Notes: generated by a model from the letters alone, not told the origin. DNA of 64,000 nucleotides from Rotaria sordida (GCA_905250125.1 CAJNOL010000980.1:25342-89341), one strand, 5' to 3'. Shown: positions 41,042 through 55,123, numbered from the stretch's first letter. Translations and numbers: made by a program.

Positions 41042-42743
41042 TGAAAAGTAAACGTTAAAATAATACAATTTTTTAGATTAATCTAGAAAACAAAAAAAAA
41101 TGTATTTTTTCATTTTAATCACACCTCTTGTTTGCATGCAATATAGTATGCATGTTTCAACTATATAAATTCATGTGAGAAATGTTATTAAAATGAGATA
41201 ATGTCGATAGAAACATCAGAAAATTCTTTTTAATCTGCCGCAGAATAACAAATTCAAATGAAACACAAGTATAATTTGATGTTTCATGACTCATACATCA
41301 TTTATTAAAAAACAACAGAGTCAATCAATCAAAATTTAATTGAAATTTATTTTCTTTTTATAACGAATAATTATTTTCTTTTTTAATTATTAACATTAAT
41401 TCTTTGTTTTTTTTTGTAAAATTTAAATTAAGCCTAACAGTGAAGTTTTACCGACATTCAGCGACATCTCTCAGACAGTACTGTCAAGTGATATATCATT
41501 GAAAGTTGAAAGCTCCCCTTGAAAACTCCGATACAAAATGATATAAATAATGTTAGGTTTCACGCGTCAGTTTTCTGCTATTTTCCAATTTTTATAACAT
41601 AGGTTCAAGAGAACGACGCTGCAATCCGTCATATCAGAGAACGGCCGCAATAGTAGAGAAAAAGATGAGCGTTTTCTAACAAAAAAACACGAGTTGTAAA
41701 ACACTATGACGGATTACGTAAAAAAACGGCGAAAATGAGTGCTGTAATTCGTCGTTACCAATGGCTGATATAACTGTCCAGTGAAATAACTGGTGATAGT
41801 TGCAATGTAGTTGTCAATAGTAATTTGAACTTTAGTCCGCAATGATTTATACTTCAAGAATCTGGAAATTCGATAGATTTTTCTGTAAAATGTAAAAATG
41901 AAAGTTTTTCACTATTGCGATTTGAAACTAAAAGATGAAATCTTCATTTATCTATAAACTTGTAGATTAGAATCCAGTCTATAAAATGTACTATTTGAAG
42001 TTTTTCTCTTTTGTCGTTTGGCAAGATACATCAATTTTAGTTTTACCTTAGTATTCATTTTTGAATAATCGACAATCGTTTTACTTGAAGAAGAGCTCTT
42101 GAAAAAATGCTTGAGTAAAAGCTACGGTTTAGTTCAATATCACATTTTGTAGAGAAGTGTTCGTTCTGCAAAATGATCGACTTCGACAATTTTTAGCATA
42201 TTCACAAAAAGGACTTATAGAGTAAATAAAAACTTGCTGATTCACCAGTAAAAATAATTTTTCAGGTTTTTCAAAAAGTCCTTCATTACTCTTGAACAAA
42301 AATATTTCTCAGATTATATTCAAGTTCTGATCGTGATCTATAGTTTTAAACTCGTCGGAAATAGTCTCTGACCAGACAAAAGTGAACAAACATCTCGAAA
42401 AACTCTTCAATCCATTCGTTACATCTGCCATATTTATCATTCATTATGACAAGAAATCAAAACAAACTTCAATACATGACCATAATTAATTGTCTCATTT
42501 TTGAAAACATACATGTATTCTTAATTGAACGAAATTGATAAACTTCTCCATGTCATAAATGACAAGATATAAAAGAAAAGTCAGATTAATAATTATATTC
42601 ATTTCAAAGAAAAAAACGTTTTGACAAAAATTTGAAAATAAAAAAAATAATAATTTCTATCAATAAAAAAATGAATTACAAAGCAAAAAAGATTTTAATT
42701 TTGTCTTCAATCAAAATAATATCACAAGAAAAATTATTACCAA
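41042..42743. other. intergenic region between monoamine oxidase and L3MBTL2-like genes
   Basis: No gene seen in 1.7 kb. Around 41610-41760 is a slightly GC-richer patch in which ATCCGTCATA and its reverse complement, TATGACGGAT, recur about 100 bp apart, suggesting a small decayed inverted repeat. Confidence 0.5.
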
Positions 42744-44360
42744 TTAAAAAAATCGTGATTTAATCATCATCGCAATACAACCTACCAAGCCTATAGATGC
42801 TATTTTTAAAATCAATTTTACTATTGATGCTTTTGGTAATAACATTTCAATTTTTGATGGTCCATACATAAGTTGATTAATATTAGATGATCGACATTCT
42901 TCTCTATCATCTACCGGTTCTTCATCTATCCATTTCAATGATAAATTTTCATCATTTTTTTTCAAATATTTTGTTATAACTTCAAATGCTGCTCGTTCAC
43001 CTGCTTGTACTGCTCCATCCATATAACCAGAAAATCTGGTTGCTAATTCAGTACCAGCAAAAATCAATTGACCATTATTACCACATGATGTCCATAATTG
43101 TTCACGTAATGATGAAAATACTTCTTTTGGCATTATATCAGTATAACAACCACCACTAAATTGTTCGGCAGACCAATTTTGTTCAATATAATCACGACAA
43201 CCTGTCAACATTTCATTACATTGAAAGGCTTGAGCATATTGTTCACAAACAGCTTGTCGACGTTCATCACGTGTTTTTTTAGCCCATTGACGACTTGAAT
43301 CGGCAAGAATAAAACCCATTATAGCATAAAATTGATGTTCATCAGATGTATCATCATAAGAAAAAATAACTGGATTTGACACTTTTGATGTATCAAGTAT
43401 AATACCAGAAAAACCATTTTCTTTCCAAAATGGTCGTTCAAATACTGTTATTGTCTTTATAATTGAACCCATATACATTCTTTCAGTTGCTTCACGTTTT
43501 TTAGGTGGTAATTCAGGTTCAAATTGAATTGTTTTATAAAGTGATGGTGCTAAAGCAATAATTAAATGACGACATGAAAATATTTTATTATTATCACATG
43601 TAACTTTAATTAAATTTTCTGTTGATGACCATTCAACATGTTTAACAACATGATCAAGTAAAACATGATTATCACCAAGTTTTTCACGTAATCGATTTGA
43701 TATTTGTTGTGATCCACCACTAAACTTTCGTTCTTGTGCACCATTTTCAATTTCACATAGACGCATTATTCCTAATCCATTATTAACATATGAAAGCCAA
43801 GCAAACATTGATACTTCATTTGGTTCAACACAGAGTACTGCTCGAGCAGCAGCTCGATAAATTTGTTTTGCTTCATCAGTTTCCGCTAATGTTTGAAGCC
43901 AATCTTCAACAGTCATTTGATCGTATTTTAAAGATAAATTTTCATTTGACCATGGTGTTAAATTTGATATTTGTTCACATAATTCTTGTGTTCGACATAA
44001 TAAATAATTAAGATCAAGTAATGAAAATACACCAATTGAAGTTGGTATAGTACCCGAATATACGGATCGATATCCATTTGATAATGTTAAAACATTTTTT
44101 CCTTTATTATAAATACGATATGTACGAATATTAAATTCACGTGCTAATCGAAGAATACGATTTTGAAATGGACCGACATAAGCACCTCCAACATCAACTG
44201 GATGTCCTTGATAATCAATTGTACATGTTCGACCGCCTACACGATCTCGAGCTTCAAGAATTAAAAAATTATCTATATGATGATCAAATAAATAATTTCC
44301 AGCTGATAGGCCTGATAAACCTCCACCAATGATCAGTACTTCTAATATGTCCGATGACAT
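42744..44360 (-). CDS. MAO: monoamine oxidase (flavin amine oxidase), single exon
   Basis: One exon of 538 residues. The enzyme oxidatively deaminates amines at the mitochondrial outer membrane. Visible features: the FAD dinucleotide-binding GGGLSGLSAG (12-21), EARDRVGGRT (36-45), Lys302 in SIIKTITVF at the flavin-lysine position, SGGCYTD with Cys405 for covalent FAD linkage, and Tyr406 and Tyr446 (SGYMDGAVQAGERAA) forming the aromatic cage. Residues about 511-533 form the C-terminal membrane helix (a tail anchor), followed by basic KSRFF. Length fits human MAO-A/B (520-527). The coding sequence has no intron, unlike its neighbours, yet a strong acceptor (TTTTTCAG) abuts the ATG. TAF1 ends 148 bp upstream on the same strand. 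Confidence 0.93.
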   Translation of the reverse strand: MSSDILEVLIIGGGLSGLSAGNYLFDHHIDNFLILEARDRVGGRTCTIDYQGHPVDVGGAYVGPFQNRILRLAREFNIRTYRIYNKGKNVLTLSNGYRSVYSGTIPTSIGVFSLLDLNYLLCRTQELCEQISNLTPWSNENLSLKYDQMTVEDWLQTLAETDEAKQIYRAAARAVLCVEPNEVSMFAWLSYVNNGLGIMRLCEIENGAQERKFSGGSQQISNRLREKLGDNHVLLDHVVKHVEWSSTENLIKVTCDNNKIFSCRHLIIALAPSLYKTIQFEPELPPKKREATERMYMGSIIKTITVFERPFWKENGFSGIILDTSKVSNPVIFSYDDTSDEHQFYAIMGFILADSSRQWAKKTRDERRQAVCEQYAQAFQCNEMLTGCRDYIEQNWSAEQFSGGCYTDIMPKEVFSSLREQLWTSCGNNGQLIFAGTELATRFSGYMDGAVQAGERAAFEVITKYLKKNDENLSLKWIDEEPVDDREECRSSNINQLMYGPSKIEMLLPKASIVKLILKIASIGLVGCIAMMIKSRFF

Positions 44361-44446
44361 CTGAAAAATAAAACGATTTTTTTCTCAGGCTTAAATAATT
44401 TTGTTCTAGGCTCTTGTTTTGTTTATTATCATACATCCACATGCAT

Positions 44447-44460
44447 ACACACACACACAC
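44447..44460. repeat. (AC)n microsatellite
   Basis: Seven AC units in the short spacer between TAF1 and the monoamine oxidase gene. Confidence 0.85.
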
Positions 44461-44508
44461 GCACAAGAAAGAAATATATTTATATATTTATAAACAAAAA
44501 TAAAATAT

Positions 44509-47500
44509 TTAGAGTTCATCTTCAGATAATTGTAATGCAGCTGCATCAGTTGATGTTGTATGAGAATGAAATGTTTTCAAACGTTTTTTTGAATGTTTAT
44601 GATGACGATGTTTTGATGATGATGATGATAACAATGTTTCATTTGGTATTAAATTTGAATTCTTTGATTTAGGTTTAGATGTAAATATAGATGATGATTG
44701 TTTTGTATCATTATCATCATCAGATTTATCCGATTCACTTATACTACCTATTTATATAAAATATTATTTTTCTAGAAAAAAAAAAGATTTTTTTCGTTCT
44801 TTTTACCTAAAATATCGTCTGTTGTAATTCCTCCAGTTGTTTGATATTGTTCATTATCATCATCATTATCTTCATTTTGTTCGGTTTCCATAACTTGCAT
44901 ATTATGTTCCATAGCTGCTAAATCACGTGCAATAAATGTTTCAAGTGACATACCAGGTGTTGTTGGACTTTTTAAATCATTATTATCATCGGGTTCTAAA
45001 ATTTATAGAATTAAAAAAAAAAATGTTTTGTTTTTCTTATTCGAGAATTATTATATGTAAATTTATGTATATAATTAGTCTGTCCGGTTACATAAAAAGA
45101 TTGTGCTTGAATAAAGTTAAACAGAAGATTTTCCGAATATAAAATAATTGAACTTATTCGAAATTTTTGGTTTTTAGATATTCTACAAAGATAGTCACAT
45201 CTCGAATACTACTTATATCATAATAATAGTATCATTGTAATATTTTTGTGATAACTCTTTTCAGAAAGAAATTTTCAAAAAAAAATATTGCACCATGGTT
45301 AGATCTATTGTCTTAGTTATGAACACCAATGAAAATATTTTGTTTAGAGAACTCTTCAATAAAATCCCTTTATAGATTCTATCATCACACGGAAAGGATT
45401 AGACCTAGAACAAGTGCCTAATTGAGAATGAGAGCAAGAGCGACACTAAGGGCCACCTACCATCTGTAGATGAGGGCTAACTATTCTGAACTATGGCTCT
45501 ATTTTGGTACAGCTAAAATGAATTATATGCTATCAATATATAAATCTACTGATTTAAATAAATTTCGCTGGTCTCTCACTATTTCATACCAATCCAAAGA
45601 TTAAAAATGGATCAATGCGTTATATGTGGACAAGCATAAAATAGGAAAATTCATTGAGGATGAGATCTCGAGATAATAGATTGTGATATATGCAATTATC
45701 ATCATTGACAAAAAGTATTCAGAAAAATAAACTGATACATAATGTATATTATATAGCTTCAGAGGATAATGTTCATTTTCGCCGATTGAATTCAAAACAT
45801 AGAACGCTTATAGATCAAATATGACGTGTTCTATATATAACATTTTATTATAATTAATTAGTTTATCATCAAATCGATTGGTCACCATGTCTATTAAATA
45901 TGTTGCCTGATCGAAAACAGATGCCACCAAAAGAAGGTTTCATCTATCTTAATTGTTATCGAACAGCCTTTTGCCGACAGTATAGCCTCCATATTTCTTA
46001 GAAGTTCAATAGCTAGATTCAGATATATTCGTGGAAAGGGTGTTGGTGTTTTCCTCCTCATACTGTCTCTCTCATACTTGACTTGGTAACCAATCGATTT
46101 AGTAATAAATAAATAAAAATAAAATGTTATAAATAACACGGATCATATTTGATCTAGACTCATTTTCGGTTATGAATTCATTCGGCGACAATGATCTATT
46201 TCACCTCAGAATAGATGTTGGCAAGATAATTCCGCGCTGATGTCTACTTCAACGAGTATGAACCTCCTATCGATCTATTTACAATAAACATATAATGATT
46301 CTACAGTCTTCTTATTTCAGGAAGAACTCATTTAGAATAAAAGATTTGTTTATTTAATATTTATTATTTTTCTTACCTTCTACTAATTGATTAAATGGAA
46401 AATGATTTGTTGAATCTGTTGTAATCATTTGTTGCCAATCATCATCATGTGATTGTTGTTCTATAGGTTTTACTAAACCTAATGCTTGTTGTTCAAGATT
46501 TCGTTCAAGTGCATCAAATTGTTCAGAATGTTCTTCGAATTGTTCTTTACATGTTTGAACTATTTTTGATGCTACTGCTGTTATGGAATGTATTTCACCA
46601 TTATATTGAACACTATTTGTATAAAGTAAATTAACATCAGCTAACATTGATGCACGTGAACGATATGTATGTTTAAGAATATTCTAAAAGAAGAAAAAAA
46701 ATATTTTATTAGAAAATAAAGAAGAATCTCTTTTTTTTGAAATTTTTACATTTTTAATTTTTTCTAAATCCATTGGTGTTTTAACAATATCATAATAATC
46801 TTTAAAACGAACTTTATTAACAGCATGATGAAATGGCCGAGAATTTTCAACATTCATTAAATGTTCACTTAATATACGTTCAAATAAATATGATAGAGCA
46901 ACAAGAAGATCATCATCTAATAATGGATTTATTGCTTTTTCTAATTTCATTAATTTATCTTCATTCTAGAAATAAATAAATAAAATAAATAAAATTTTGA
47001 TATATTAATTTAACTTACAGCAGCAAATTTTTGAAAACAAGCAGCAAATATTGTTTGTGCATCACGAGTTATTTGATCAAATTCACCATTAAATTGACGA
47101 CTATTCTCAACTAATTGTCGTATATCATTTAAAAATCCTTCCCGAGTTTCATATGTATGAGCAAGAACACGTTGACGAATTTTTTGTAAATCCATTGGAT
47201 TTTTTATTATTTCATAATAAGCTGGATAACTTCGAGAATTAACTGGTGTTAAAAACATTGTTGCCTATAGAAAACAAAAACAAAAAAAAAATTTATTTTG
47301 TAAAAAGTTATTTCTCAAAAAAACCTATCATTAATCTTGATATACTAGTTGTCCTATTCATCGATGTGACTTATATTTCCTTTGTAATTAATATATGAAA
47401 AATTGATAAAAGTTTGCAAATTTTGTTTACTATGAAGGTAAAAAATTTCGTCTTTTTCTATTTTATAGAGATAAGATATTCTCAGAACATAAGAAATTCT

Positions 47501-50500
47501 TACAAGATCAGATTTTAATAATTACATATACTAGCAGAAAAATCGTCATGAATACAAGTTGTTTTGTGGCCATTGAACTGTTCATATGGCAACGAATTCT
47601 TTTTCTATTTAGCGAATATTTATATTCAAAGAGAAACTTTTTATGATAGAAAAAATAGAGCTGATGAAGGCACCTTGCCAAGTGATAAATGATTTTTACT
47701 TCATTAGATAAGCCATATGAAGAATCGGTAATGCTTTAAAAGATTCATACTCATAAGTCTTTCTTCTAATGTTATAATCATTTAAGTGAATTTTTCAATT
47801 CAAAATTTCTATAAAAGAAAAAAAAAAAAATTTCTCAATGAAATTAATTCATTGCAAAAATGTTACACAGTCAAATGTCATCTATCCTTAGATATGAATA
47901 TTAGAAGAAAGTTTGACTTAAATAACTTTTCTGCAAGAAGAAAGACCTATAAACATAAATCCTTTTACACATTGTATAATCTTAATAGATCTTCCCTAAT
48001 AAATATAATGTGATCTTAAAAGCGATTTATTACTTATTCATATTTTTCTTCATTAGATCTTTTAAATCATAATAATTTCAAAAAAAAAAATTTTTCGAAG
48101 AGCATTCTAAGATTTGTTTTCTTTTCTCTCAAATACGAGAAATATATCATCATAATATGTATAAAAACTTACTTCAGGCATATCACGAAGTTCATTAAGA
48201 ATACTTTCAAGTAAAGTAGCAAAACTAACAAGAGGATCAATACGTCTTCTTTGTACAGTTCTTGCACGTTTATCTAAATAATCTATACTAGTTGATGCAG
48301 GTGTTGGTGTTGTTGGTGTATTTGGTGGAAATGAAAACATTGTACCTAATGGACCAGTTGATAATGGTGTTGATGTTGGTTGTTGACGAAATCCTGTTGA
48401 TGATGTTGCACTAATACAACTTTGACTATGTTTAAGATAATTTCCAACATTTGTTGGTGTTGTTGAACTTTTACGTCTACTATGACCTGTATGTGATAAT
48501 GTTGTTTTAAGTGTACCACTAGATGTCGGTGTATAAGTTAAATTAATTGGTGGTGATGATGATGGTGATGATTTTGTTGGAGGTATAAATGGAATTTTTG
48601 ATACATGAACAATAGGTGGAGGTGTTGGTGGTCGTTCAATATTTAAATTAGAATTAATTGATAATAATTGACTATTTGTTGTTGATTCATCACCATCACC
48701 TATTGATTCAATTCCACTTAATGATAATTTGGATGTTCTCGATTTTTTTGATTTTCGTGAAGATTCTTTTGATGAAACTCTAATAAATATTTATTAGAAT
48801 ATTATTTTAATTCAATTAAAAAATTAATCTAATAAACTTACTTATCAAGTACATTTTTTGCAAAGATTAATTTTGTTCCACCACCTTCAACCATCTTAAC
48901 TGAAACATCTCCAACATTCATTGAAGTATTTGTTATATCATGTTGTTGTAAATCAAAACTATGTTGTGCATCTTCATTATCAACAGTTATATTTGTTTGA
49001 ATATTTCCATTATTTGTTGTTTTTCCATACATTGGACAAACTCGATTTGTTCTCATATGACCTTGAGCACCACATGCACCACATTTAAGCTACATTAAAA
49101 GAAAAAAAAGAATCAATAAGAATTATAAATAAATAAAAGGATGAGAATAACAATGAACATATTATCGAAATTCTAGTGCTAGTAGAATACATGATAGACT
49201 ACAAGAACATGTATATATTGTTAGCAAAAGAAAACGTATGGCCACATGTTCGGAGTCGTAATTGGTTCTTTCGGATAGGTAACAATAATTAACATCGACA
49301 ACTGATTACTTGGATAACTTTTATTTTTGTCCAGAAGATTCAAAACACATATTGGTCGACTCAGTTTTTGATGCTAAATCCAAATATGTCATTTGTTTTG
49401 ACTTAGGAAAATAGAGAATCTAATAAAAATCTCTTCCGAAGAAATTATACATATTCTTGTAGCTTGTCATGTATTTTCCCAGCACTGAAATTTCAGCGAT
49501 ATGTTTATTTTTGTTTTCTGATATATTAAGCTCTTCTAAATCGAGTAGCAGTATAAAAAAAATGTAGCTCAAGTCATGCTCTATTGATCACATTATGACT
49601 GAGCTCATTAACTTGCGGCAGTATCTATCTACTTAGTTTACAACAAAAAATAAATATGATTGTCAAGTTAGTAAGAAGCATAAGTACTCATAATTTTAGA
49701 TTTTGCAGCAATATTTATACACAATTAGATTTGTCAACTTAAGTGGTAGAAAATGTGTCCCTATTATTTAAGAAGTATCCCACCGATTTAAGATCTTTTT
49801 CAGATTTTTTTCTTCGTTTAATTGTTGTTGTCGTTGTTGTTGTTGTTGAATCAGTACCATTTATTGGTAATGTTATTGAATTAATCATTTCATTATTTTC
49901 TTGTCCATCATCATTAAATGATGTTGAACTAAAATAATGAACCAAACCAGATTGACTATTACTATTTAAATTATCTATTGCTGTTGATATTAATTGACTA
50001 GTTGATGTTATATTATGATTATTATCCATAAATAAATCTGAATGATTATCATCCATAATATGAATATCATTTTTAATTAAAAAATCCGAATCATTTGATA
50101 ATTTTATTGATGATAAATCATTATTATTATTATTATGATTAATATTATTTAATTGTAAATGTGAATTACGTATTGGTGATGGATTTGTTGAACGTGATGA
50201 TGGTGAATGATGATCAATATTTGTATTTGTTGATATTGTTGTATTACGTTGTTGTAAACGATCTTGTCGACGAACACGACGTAATTGTTCTTGTAATCGA
50301 CGACGTTCACGTCGTAAATTTTCACGTTGATCATCATCAAGTGTAAAAAATTGTCGACTAAAAAAATAAATAAACAAATATATAAATAAGAAAGAACTAG
50401 AAAATAAATAACTTACATAAAATCATTATCTTTCGTTGTACGAATTTTTGAATAAGCTTCAACAACCATTGGTTTATGTACATATTCAACTCGTTGATAT

Positions 50501-53500
50501 TCACGTCCATTATCATCAAGATATGTACGTACAATTTTAAGTACACGTGAACCCTATAATGAATAAAAAAAAAAATTTTCATTTTATTAATGTAAGGTTA
50601 TTATAAATTCTAAATGATTATTAAAAATCAGAGAAGACGATTGATCTCTTCTAATTAGATATATAGGAAAGATACTCCTACATTATGTTCACTTCTAATA
50701 TTAAAACATCAATAAATTTCCTTTCATTTTCTTTTGAATAATACATACAGTTTTTTTTGCTGTATCTAATGTATCAACATTAGGTTTTGTTTCATGTAAT
50801 GATTGTTTTGATACAGTTGGTTCTAACATTGATTCAAGATTTTTTCTCATTTCATCAACATCAGAATCTTCATCACCACTTGTTTCATTATCTGTTGATG
50901 TTAAATGATTTGATGCTAAAGATTTATTTTGTATTTCAAAAATTTTTCGACAATCTTCTTTATATTTTTCTTGATATTCCATTTGACTATAACGATTTCC
51001 ACGAGCAAATTTAGCCATAGCAGCTAAGAATAATGATAATAATTTAATTTTAATTTTTTTGTTTTTTTGTTAGAAAAATTTTTAATCTTTTATATACTTA
51101 CCACCTTCTTCTCCATCACGAGCACGTGCTGTTGACATTGTTCGTACAATATCAATAATTTGCCATCGTGAAAGATTTCGAACAAAACTATCAGATACAC
51201 CAAATTTATTAAGAATTTTTTTTGCATCTTTTAAATGAAGACGACGTAAGTCAGCATCTGTTCCTGTAACCATTTTTTTTGTTTGTATTGCTTCAGGTTC
51301 AGCTTCCTAATTAATAATAATAATTAAAAAAAAATGTTCCTATTTTTTTCTTTGTAAATTAAAATAAAAAATAACGAACTCGAGCATTAGGTTTGTTTGA
51401 AACACGAACATATGAAAAACCTTCACCACATCCAGTTGGATCAGAAAAACCACGTAATTGTAACCAACATTTACCTTTAAGTGAATCAAGATAGGCTTTT
51501 GTTGTATGCCATGGAGCACATTTAACCTAATGAAAAATTAATTTTAAGTAAAAACAAAAAAAAAATGTTCATATCATATCGCAACATACTTCATCTTCGA
51601 TTTTACTTGTATCATTTTCATCAGCAGCTTCTTCATCAACAGCAGCAAATAAAACTTTTTCACCATAACCAGCATCTAAAAAAAAAATCTCGACATACAA
51701 AACAAAAACAAAAGTTGAAGGTCTTGACAATATTTTAATGAAAAACAATTAGATATTTTAAAGTTAATCATGTTTCAAACTAATTCTTCAGTAGACTTTG
51801 GTTTCTCGAAGTTTCAATTCATGAGAAAAGAAGTTCTCATCTTTTATCCTTATATTTCAACACTTCGGTTAGTTCGTAATTGAAAATCCTTGCTTACAAA
51901 TCAATAAATATAAATTAAACTAAAAGAATTTATTTTCAAAATTCTTTTAATATATCTTCCTTACCTTTAAGTCGTTGTTCAGCTGCTTGCATACTATAAT
52001 AAGCACAACATTGTTCAGGTGTAACTAATTGTCGAATTTCTTCTTGACTTGGTAAACGAAAATCACTACGTAAAACCCACCAATTGCAATGAACACCTTT
52101 AATTTAAAAAAAAAATAAAAAAAAAATAAAAATTGTTGTTGTTTTTATTTTCAATAAAATGAACTAACCTCCTGTACGTTTAAAATCTGAACTCATTTTT
52201 AAACGTTTTCTTATACTATTTTCAGCATTTTGTGGAAATGCTTTTCTAACATCTTCCATTTTAATTCGTGGTGGTTTATCACGACTTTTCCAAAATAAAC
52301 GAAATATATATGCTTGAAGGAAATCTCTTGCAAATATATTTGCACGTTTAGAATTTGGTCCAGGAACTTCTTGTAATGGACATTCTTGTCCAATTGTAAA
52401 TATATTTTTTACATTACGTATATGATAATTTTGTTTTGTACGAAGAACTATAAAATCTGCTGGAAGTAATTCATGATGAAATATTGGTGCACGAAACATA
52501 TGATTTTCAAAAGCCTATTTAGAGAAATTAGATTTATTTTTGAAAAATTCTTTGTTTTTTCTTTTACTTGTAGAATTTCTCCAGGAAGCATATCAGCTTG
52601 AAAAGGTGATGTATGAGCATAAGATATTTCACCGTAATCTAACATTGGTGGATTATCTTGTTTACCTGGTTTCTAAATAATTCACACACAAAAGAATCAA
52701 AAAAAAAAACACGATATTCTTTAAAAATAAAAACCTTTTTAAAATAATTTTTTATTCTTGTTGCCATTCCAATTTGATTAAGTAAAGGTGGATATTGTTC
52801 ACAATATTCAGCTAAAACTAAATCACTATCTAAAGCACTTAAATCTTGTAAACGACGCATATAAAACATTTCACCACCACCATATGCTTGTCGTTCTTTT
52901 TCTCTTTCCTGAAAAAAAAAAAGAAAATTTATATTTGACAATAAACACATACATAAAATATTCATATTTACAGCTGCACGAGTTTCAGATAGTTTTTGTA
53001 CGGATTGAACTGAATGATATTCACCAGGTTTTAATTTTCCATGTAAAAATTTTTTAATTGTTGGTCGATGAAAATGACGTAATTTTGTTGCATTTAAATG
53101 TGTTGGAAATAATTGTGTACAAAGTTCAACAGCTGGTGTAGCATGCTATAAAAGAAAAACACCAGTTATGAATATAAAAGAAAAAACATAAAAGTTAATT
53201 ACTTGAAGATTAAGTGTACCAAGATTTTTTCCAACAGAATCAACTAATCGTGGATTATAATATTCATCATTTGATAAATTCCAAAAATCATTTTTTGGAC
53301 TATCTGTTTGATCATTAGCATCATCATCATTATCTATTGTTTCTTTTAATATACCACTACCCGTAAGAACTCGACGTGTAACACGTCCTCGTGTATCCTT
53401 GAAAAAGACAATGAATTATTATTATCATTCTTTTTCTTTTTCGAAAATAAAAATAGAAATTTTGATATACTTTATGTGGAATTTTTCCAGCTTTTGTTGG

Positions 53501-55123
53501 ACTAATTGATGTATTACCATCAGATTTTTCACGTGAATCTCGATTACGTTGTTGTTGACGAGTTTGGCAATCATTTGGATCAGTAGGTATTTCGAATATT
53601 AAATGATCATCATTTTCATCAAGAATTAATTCTGGTGGTTCACGTATACGTTCCATATTCTAAAAATAGATAAATAAATGAATTTCAATTGTACAACGAA
53701 CCTTTAAAATATATGAAATATATTTCTAAATTTTTGTTTCTTTTTACTTTCTATTTTAAAATTGATTTAGCCTTTTTTTTTTGTTCTTGCTATGAAACAT
53801 GAAATAGATTTTAATTAGGAAAGAACTTACTTCTGGATCAATAATAATATCTTTTTCCCAATCACCATACATTAAATCATAATTATCAATTGGAAAAATT
53901 GAATACCATGATTTATATTTCGCATCATCATCTAAAAATATTTTTAATAAACTTCTTTTATTATAATAATATATAAATAAATCTTACCATTTGTATTTTC
54001 TAAATAATCGACATTTTTTCCTAACAAAAAAATTAAAAAATTAAAATCAATCGAAAAATAGAGAATTATTTCATACCAAAAACATTTTTTTGAAAACTTG
54101 CTAATGAACGATAATTTGTTGTTGGTACCCAACCACAATATCGAATTTTTGGTGTATTTAAATCAAGTTTATCTCGCAATATTGATGTATCATATATAAT
54201 ATCATCTTCCCAACGTATTAAATTAACAGGTAATGATGCATGTCCTGTTAATTCATTATCATTTGTAATTGATTCTTTTGATATTTGTGTTTGTAATGTT
54301 TGTGATTGTTTTAATTTAAAACCATAATCATATGTTGATAAATCAAGACTTAAACCAATTTGATCATACCATAATCGAGCTGGACCAACACGCCAATTAG
54401 CTATTTTCAAATCAGTTAATGATGAATCTTGTCCATCAGATACTGGTTCATTTATTACTGGAGGTAAACGACCAAGAAATTGTGTCTAAGAAATAAGAAA
54501 ATTTATTTAAAACAAAAAAATGATTCAATTTAGTTTTATATATACTTCATTATCAATTACACATTCAGTTATGTTTGCTTCACGAATCTCATGATTAACA
54601 TTCTAAAATGAAATAAATAATTCTCAAAAATAAAAAATCGATTTTTATTTTTGAATTTACCCCATTTACAGATCTTTTACGTAAATTTGTCCAAAGTTTT
54701 GGTAAATGATTTGATTTACCAACACCAAAGATTTTATTAAATTGAAGAATCTAAAATAAGACAAACAAAATTAATTTGTTTGTTGAAATGTCTTATTTTA
54801 AAAAATTAACTAACAGCATTAGGTTTAAATGCTGGAAAAAGTTCTTCAGCTGTTTTTCCTTCATATGTATTTGGTAACATTCCAGCCAATGGTTTTTTAA
54901 TATTAATTGAACCCTAAAATAATTTATTTATCAATATAATAGAACAATAATAATATTAAAATCTTACATGAGCAATATCTGTTTTATCAAATTCATCATC
55001 ATCATCATCATCGTCATCATCATCTTCTTCGCTTGGTAAATCATCATCTGATAATGGTTGTGGTTCAAGACCACCATCTTCGACTATATCATCAAATAAT
55101 TCCATGTCATTTAAAGAAGACAT
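44509..55123 (-). CDS. TAF1: transcription initiation factor TFIID subunit 1 (TAF1)
   Basis: I resolved 27 exons from 55123 down to 44509, all in frame, for 1911 residues (human about 1890). TAF1 is the TFIID scaffold at core promoters. The N-terminus is acidic (nine Asp in a row) and TBP-inhibitory-like. The central DUF3591 core includes [69 protein letters not shown] and [12 protein letters not shown], then [14 protein letters not shown] zinc knuckle follows at Cys1231, Cys1234, His1239, Cys1246. Two bromodomains lie at about 1490-1595 ([11 protein letters not shown], Asn in FNG) and 1610-1720 ([11 protein letters not shown], Asn in YNG). The tail is acidic and ends SEDEL. Two donors are weak: GTTCGT at 51379 and GTGGGA at 49783. 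Long introns at 46376-44996 and 49783-49090 each hold a foldback element. Confidence 0.95.
45775..46197. mobile_element. foldback element in a TAF1 intron
   Basis: Left arm 45777-45893 and right arm 46080-46195 are inverted copies with about 75 percent identity by eye. Shared blocks include GATCAAATATGA, TATAACATTTTATT and AAATCGATTGGT. It sits inside the 1.4-kb intron between exons 25 and 26, with an interior of about 190 bp and no coding capacity. Confidence 0.7.
49155..49506. mobile_element. foldback element in a TAF1 intron
   Basis: Left arm 49155-49215 and right arm 49446-49506 are inverted copies. Shared blocks are AATACATGA, CTACAAGAA, ATGTATA and AACATAT. The interior is about 230 bp. 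It lies in the intron between exons 20 and 21. Confidence 0.65.

Noticed and set aside
43790..44332. Plus-strand frames inside the monoamine oxidase gene
   Set aside because: Antisense shadows; the minus-strand enzyme is unequivocal.
49743..50346. Plus-strand Val-rich frames opposite TAF1 exon 20
   Set aside because: Antisense of Asn/Thr/Asp codon runs in the disordered TAF1 segment.
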